This document shows, piece after piece, positions 5,747-7,372 of a stretch of 7,372 nucleotides of DNA (position 1 is the stretch's first letter; every line of letters begins with the position of its first letter). The stretch lies in the NCBI GenBank assembly GCA_009776345.1, contig WRLS01000105.1, positions 1-7,372 on the forward strand, written 5' to 3'. Below the pieces are notes generated by a model, which worked only from the letters and a program-made list of their open reading frames with translations, ran no database searches and was not told the DNA's origin. This DNA comes from Oscillospiraceae bacterium. Its GTDB lineage: Bacteria > Bacillota > Clostridia > Oscillospirales > Ruminococcaceae. Both the position numbers and the translations under genes were made by a program.

Positions 5747-7000
5747 TTATCGTTTGGATAGCACATCCCTTTCGTAATCGGCAACGGTTTTGTACCAATC
5801 GCTTTTTTCCGGCACGCCGTTCCTGCGGCAGAATTCGTCCCAAACATCGCCCAGCGGATATGTTTTAAGCTCCTCCCGCGCCATCATAAGCTCGGTGAAA
5901 TTGCCGCAGTCCTGAAGCCCCGCGAGATGGCTGTGCGGCGTGAGGAGAGCGGCGAGCAGGGCTTTTTGCACACTGCGCATACCGATTACCCAGGCGGCGA
6001 CGCGGTTGATGCTTGCGTCGAAAAAGTCCGTGCCGATCATAACGCGCCCAAGCGCGCCGCATCGGACGATTTCCCCCGCGATTTCCCGCGTTTCGTCATC
6101 GAACAGCACAACATGGTCGCTGTCCCAGCGGACAGGGCGCGTGATGTGCAGCGCGATTTTATCGTGGAACAAAAGCAAAGATGAAAGCTTGTCGGAAACT
6201 GTTTCCGTGGGGTGGTAGTGGCCGTTGTCCAAGAGGGGGAGGATGCCTTTTTGCGCCGCGTAGCCCAAACAGAACTCGGCAGAGCCGACGGTGTAGGATT
6301 CCAGCCCGATGCCGAAAACTTTGGATTCAAGGCAGACAAGCACCTTTTCCCTGTCGTAAGGTATGGATAATATTTCATCGAGCGAAGCTTTGAACCGCGC
6401 GCGCGGCGATAACCGGTCCGCGGGGATGTCTTTTAGGCCGTCGGGTATCCAAATGTTAAAAAGGCAGGGCTTTCCAAGCTCCTCGGCGAAGTATTCGCAG
6501 ATGCGGATACAAGCTTTGCAGTGGCGGATCCAGAAGCTTCGTATTTTCTCATCCGGGCTTGAAAGCGTAAGCCCGCTCTGCGCCATGGGGTGGGCGAACG
6601 GCGTGGGGTTGAAATCCAGCCCGATCCCACGTTCCTTCGCGAAATCTGCCCAGCGGGAAAAATGCTTTGGCTCCAAATTGTCGCGCTCCGCCTTTTCACC
6701 GGGGGCAAAAATCGCGTAGCTGGCGTGGAGGTTCAGCCTGTGCTTGCCGGGGATAAGGCTGAAGGCTTTGTCGATATCGCGCATCAGCTCATCGGCGTTC
6801 CTTGCCTTCCCGGGGTAATTTCCTGTTACCTGAATCCCGCCGGACAGCGCCCCCGCGCCGTCCAGCCCGGTAACGTCGTCGCCCTGCCAGCAGTGCATGG
6901 ACAGCGAAATGCCCGCCAATGTTTCCAGCGCGCTTTCAGTGTCGGCGCCTGCCGCGCGGTAGGTTTCCGCGGCGGAAATGTAACGGTCTGATTTAGGCAT
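5747..7000 (-). CDS. rhaA: L-rhamnose isomerase
   Basis: RhaA converts L-rhamnose to L-rhamnulose, the first step of rhamnose catabolism, using manganese in the cytoplasm. The 417 residues are close to E. coli RhaA (419) and align nearly end to end. Shared blocks include SMHCWQGDDV (34-43), GGIQVTGNYPGKARNA (54-69), HRLNLHASY (87-95), LDFNPTPFAHP (128-138), FNIWIPDGLKDI (181-192), ESKVFGIGLESYTVGS (225-240), RPVRWDSDHVVL (288-299) and FFDASINRVAAWVIG (326-340). The metal ligands H261, D293 and D295 are intact, as are E225, D258 and H285, which line the second metal site in the family. The start has an excellent GGAGGT six bases upstream. It is the first gene of an apparent rhaA-glmU-prs run, but no rhamnulokinase, aldolase or regulator gene is visible in the window. 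The gene appears intact and functional. Confidence 0.97.
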   Translation of the reverse strand: MPKSDRYISAAETYRAAGADTESALETLAGISLSMHCWQGDDVTGLDGAGALSGGIQVTGNYPGKARNADELMRDIDKAFSLIPGKHRLNLHASYAIFAPGEKAERDNLEPKHFSRWADFAKERGIGLDFNPTPFAHPMAQSGLTLSSPDEKIRSFWIRHCKACIRICEYFAEELGKPCLFNIWIPDGLKDIPADRLSPRARFKASLDEILSIPYDREKVLVCLESKVFGIGLESYTVGSAEFCLGYAAQKGILPLLDNGHYHPTETVSDKLSSLLLFHDKIALHITRPVRWDSDHVVLFDDETREIAGEIVRCGALGRVMIGTDFFDASINRVAAWVIGMRSVQKALLAALLTPHSHLAGLQDCGNFTELMMAREELKTYPLGDVWDEFCRRNGVPEKSDWYKTVADYERDVLSKR

Positions 7001-7006
7001 ATGTTG

Positions 7007-7012
7007 ACCTCC
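7007..7012 (-). promoter_or_regulatory. Strong ribosome binding site of rhaA
   Basis: GGAGGT on the minus strand lies six bases before the rhaA ATG. It is the closest match to consensus in the window and fixes the start. I could not find a convincing -35/-10 pair upstream, where repeat sequence begins within a few bases. Confidence 0.8.
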
Positions 7013-7017
7013 GTATA

Positions 7018-7055
7018 GGAATTAGAAATTAGGAATTAGGAATTAGTAAGGGAAG
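7018..7055. repeat. Half-copy of the palindromic repeat: tandem GGAATTA units
   Basis: Four near-tandem GGAATTA/GAAATTA units are followed by GTAAGGGAAG. Positions 7032-7055 match the reverse complement of 138-161 at 23 of 24 bases, so this is one arm of the same repeat family. The matching pyrimidine arm is missing. It occupies the leader just upstream of the rhaA ribosome site, where it would be transcribed as CCTAATT-type sequence. Confidence 0.65.
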
Positions 7056-7060
7056 AAGCT

Positions 7061-7140
7061 TTGTAGGGTCGGGCTTCCATGCCCGACCGTTAAAGCCCGG
7101 TCGAATATTCGCGGTCGGGGATGGAACCCCGACTCTACAA
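7061..7140. repeat. Inverted repeat of two GTAGRG-led hairpins
   Basis: The 28-base arms 7061-7088 and 7113-7140 are inverted copies matching at 25 of 28 bases, separated by 24 bases that include the palindrome GAATATTC (7103-7110). Each arm is itself a hairpin: GTCGGGC/GCCCGAC around TTCCAT on the left, and GTCGGGG/CCCCGAC around the equivalent loop on the right. Two of the three differences between arms are paired with each other in the local stem, a C-G to G-C swap. It lies in the rhaA upstream region and may be a structured RNA leader or a mobile intergenic repeat. No gene is present. Confidence 0.75.
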
Positions 7141-7162
7141 ACCACCCCGTCAGGCTACGCCT

Positions 7163-7203
7163 GCCACCCCTCCAAGGAGGGGAGTTTCGGGCGGCAGGTT
7201 GCC
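7163..7203. repeat. 41-bp direct repeat, copy 1, with CCCCTCC-AA-GGAGGGG palindrome
   Basis: This is identical to 7332-7372 at 39 of 41 bases. It contains a perfect seven-base stem (CCCCTCC/GGAGGGG with an AA loop, 7167-7182) and then TTTCGGGCGGCAG. Outer CTGCC (7161-7165) can pair with GGCAG (7193-7197). Just upstream, CAGGC-TAC-GCCTG (7151-7163) is another small hairpin. I associate such CAGGCTACGCCTGCC plus CCCCTCC modules with intergenic repeats of clostridial genomes, from general familiarity and not a search. Confidence 0.75.
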
Positions 7204-7206
7204 GCC
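7190..7206. repeat. GGCGGCA-GGT-TGCCGCC hairpin with GTAGAG lead
   Basis: A perfect seven-base stem has a three-base loop. Read on the minus strand it is preceded by CGTAGAG, so it has the same layout (GTAGRG followed by a GC stem) as the two hairpins at 7061-7088 and 7113-7140, with a different stem and loop. It overlaps the end of the 41-bp direct repeat. Confidence 0.6.
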
Positions 7207-7220
7207 TCTACGGGCTTCGC

Positions 7221-7330
7221 CAGGATTAAGGTTTTAGGAATGAGGATATAGGAAGGGAAGAAAATTATGCAACGTCCTTTTCCTAAAACCTAAAACCTAT
7301 ATCCTAAAACCTGCGGCGCTCCGCGCCGCC
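7221..7330. repeat. Composite palindromic intergenic repeat with GC cap (copy upstream of rhaA)
   Basis: GGTTTTAGGA (7230-7239) is inverted twice on the right, at 7281-7290 and 7302-7311. The right half (7273-7311) is the reverse complement of 3923-3961 with one difference, and the left half (from CAGGATT at 7221) also aligns with the other half of that copy. The element ends in the GCGGCGC-TCC-GCGCCGC hairpin (7313-7329). There is no coding potential. Confidence 0.8.
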
Positions 7331-7331
7331 A

Positions 7332-7372
7332 GCCACCCCTCCAAGGAGGGGAATTTCGGGCGGCAGATTGCC
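7332..7372. repeat. 41-bp direct repeat, copy 2, reaching the window edge
   Basis: This is the second copy of the 7163-7203 unit, differing at two positions (GAATTT for GAGTTT and CAGATTGCC for CAGGTTGCC). It follows the GC cap of the palindromic repeat directly, so the modules alternate: CCCCTCC hairpin unit, palindromic repeat, CCCCTCC hairpin unit. The array probably continues beyond the window. Confidence 0.75.

Noticed and set aside
5927..6719. Several plus- and minus-strand open frames within rhaA
   Set aside because: All overlap a full-length rhamnose isomerase with intact metal ligands, and none shows a domain or start signal.
7013..7060. Sigma-A promoter for rhaA
   Set aside because: AT-rich TAATT/TATACG words occur, but no -35/-10 pair with 16-18 base spacing is convincing, and the words come from the GGAATTA repeat.
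7163..7372. CRISPR-like array
   Set aside because: There are only two repeat copies, and the spacer is a palindromic intergenic repeat also present elsewhere in the window. No cas gene is present.

Overview
The window carries six protein genes and several unusually structured, repeat-filled intergenic gaps. It looks like chromosomal DNA from an uncultured low-GC-lineage Gram-positive, most likely a clostridial (Oscillospiraceae-type) bacterium. The reasons are the GlmU-type acetyltransferase directly followed by prs (the gcaD/glmU-prs order known from Bacillus and relatives), strong AGGAGG-type ribosome binding sites, and intergenic hairpin repeats of a kind I associate with gut clostridia. 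The taxonomic call is inference.

Layout. Positions 1-275 hold a C/G-homopolymer tract, a degenerate palindromic repeat and a plausible sigma-A promoter (208-236). This promoter drives a plus-strand polyprenyl-phosphate sugar-phosphate transferase (276-1634), the initiating enzyme type of surface polysaccharide assembly. Its stop codon lies exactly at the edge of a 160-bp element with terminal inverted repeats and a TA duplication (1632-1795), which I read as a MITE. All remaining genes are on the minus strand. Reading 5' to 3' on that strand, rhaA (7000-5747) is followed by a free-standing GlmU acetyltransferase domain (5702-5010) and prs (4993-4031), with gaps of 44 and 16 bp, so they look like one operon. 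After a 146-bp gap filled by a palindromic repeat come a degenerate MBOAT-family membrane protein (3884-2517) and a small eight-stranded barrel protein of unknown function (2494-1799), 22 bp apart.

How the genes may work together. GlmU acetyltransferase and Prs supply precursors (GlcNAc-1-P towards UDP-GlcNAc, and PRPP). The sugar transferase uses nucleotide-sugars for polysaccharide assembly. RhaA isomerises L-rhamnose to L-rhamnulose, and its location at the head of a housekeeping pair is unusual. The MBOAT protein has the family's core motifs but lacks both histidines expected at the active site, so it may not be an acyltransferase any more.

The most interesting material is the degenerate MBOAT plus orphan barrel pair, the domain-only GlmU, the MITE sitting on a stop codon, and a family of composite intergenic repeats: AGGTTTTAGGA-type palindromes capped by GC hairpins, and GTAGRG-led hairpins with compensatory stem changes. 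These repeats are present in three of the main intergenic gaps and crowd the 372 bases upstream of rhaA.
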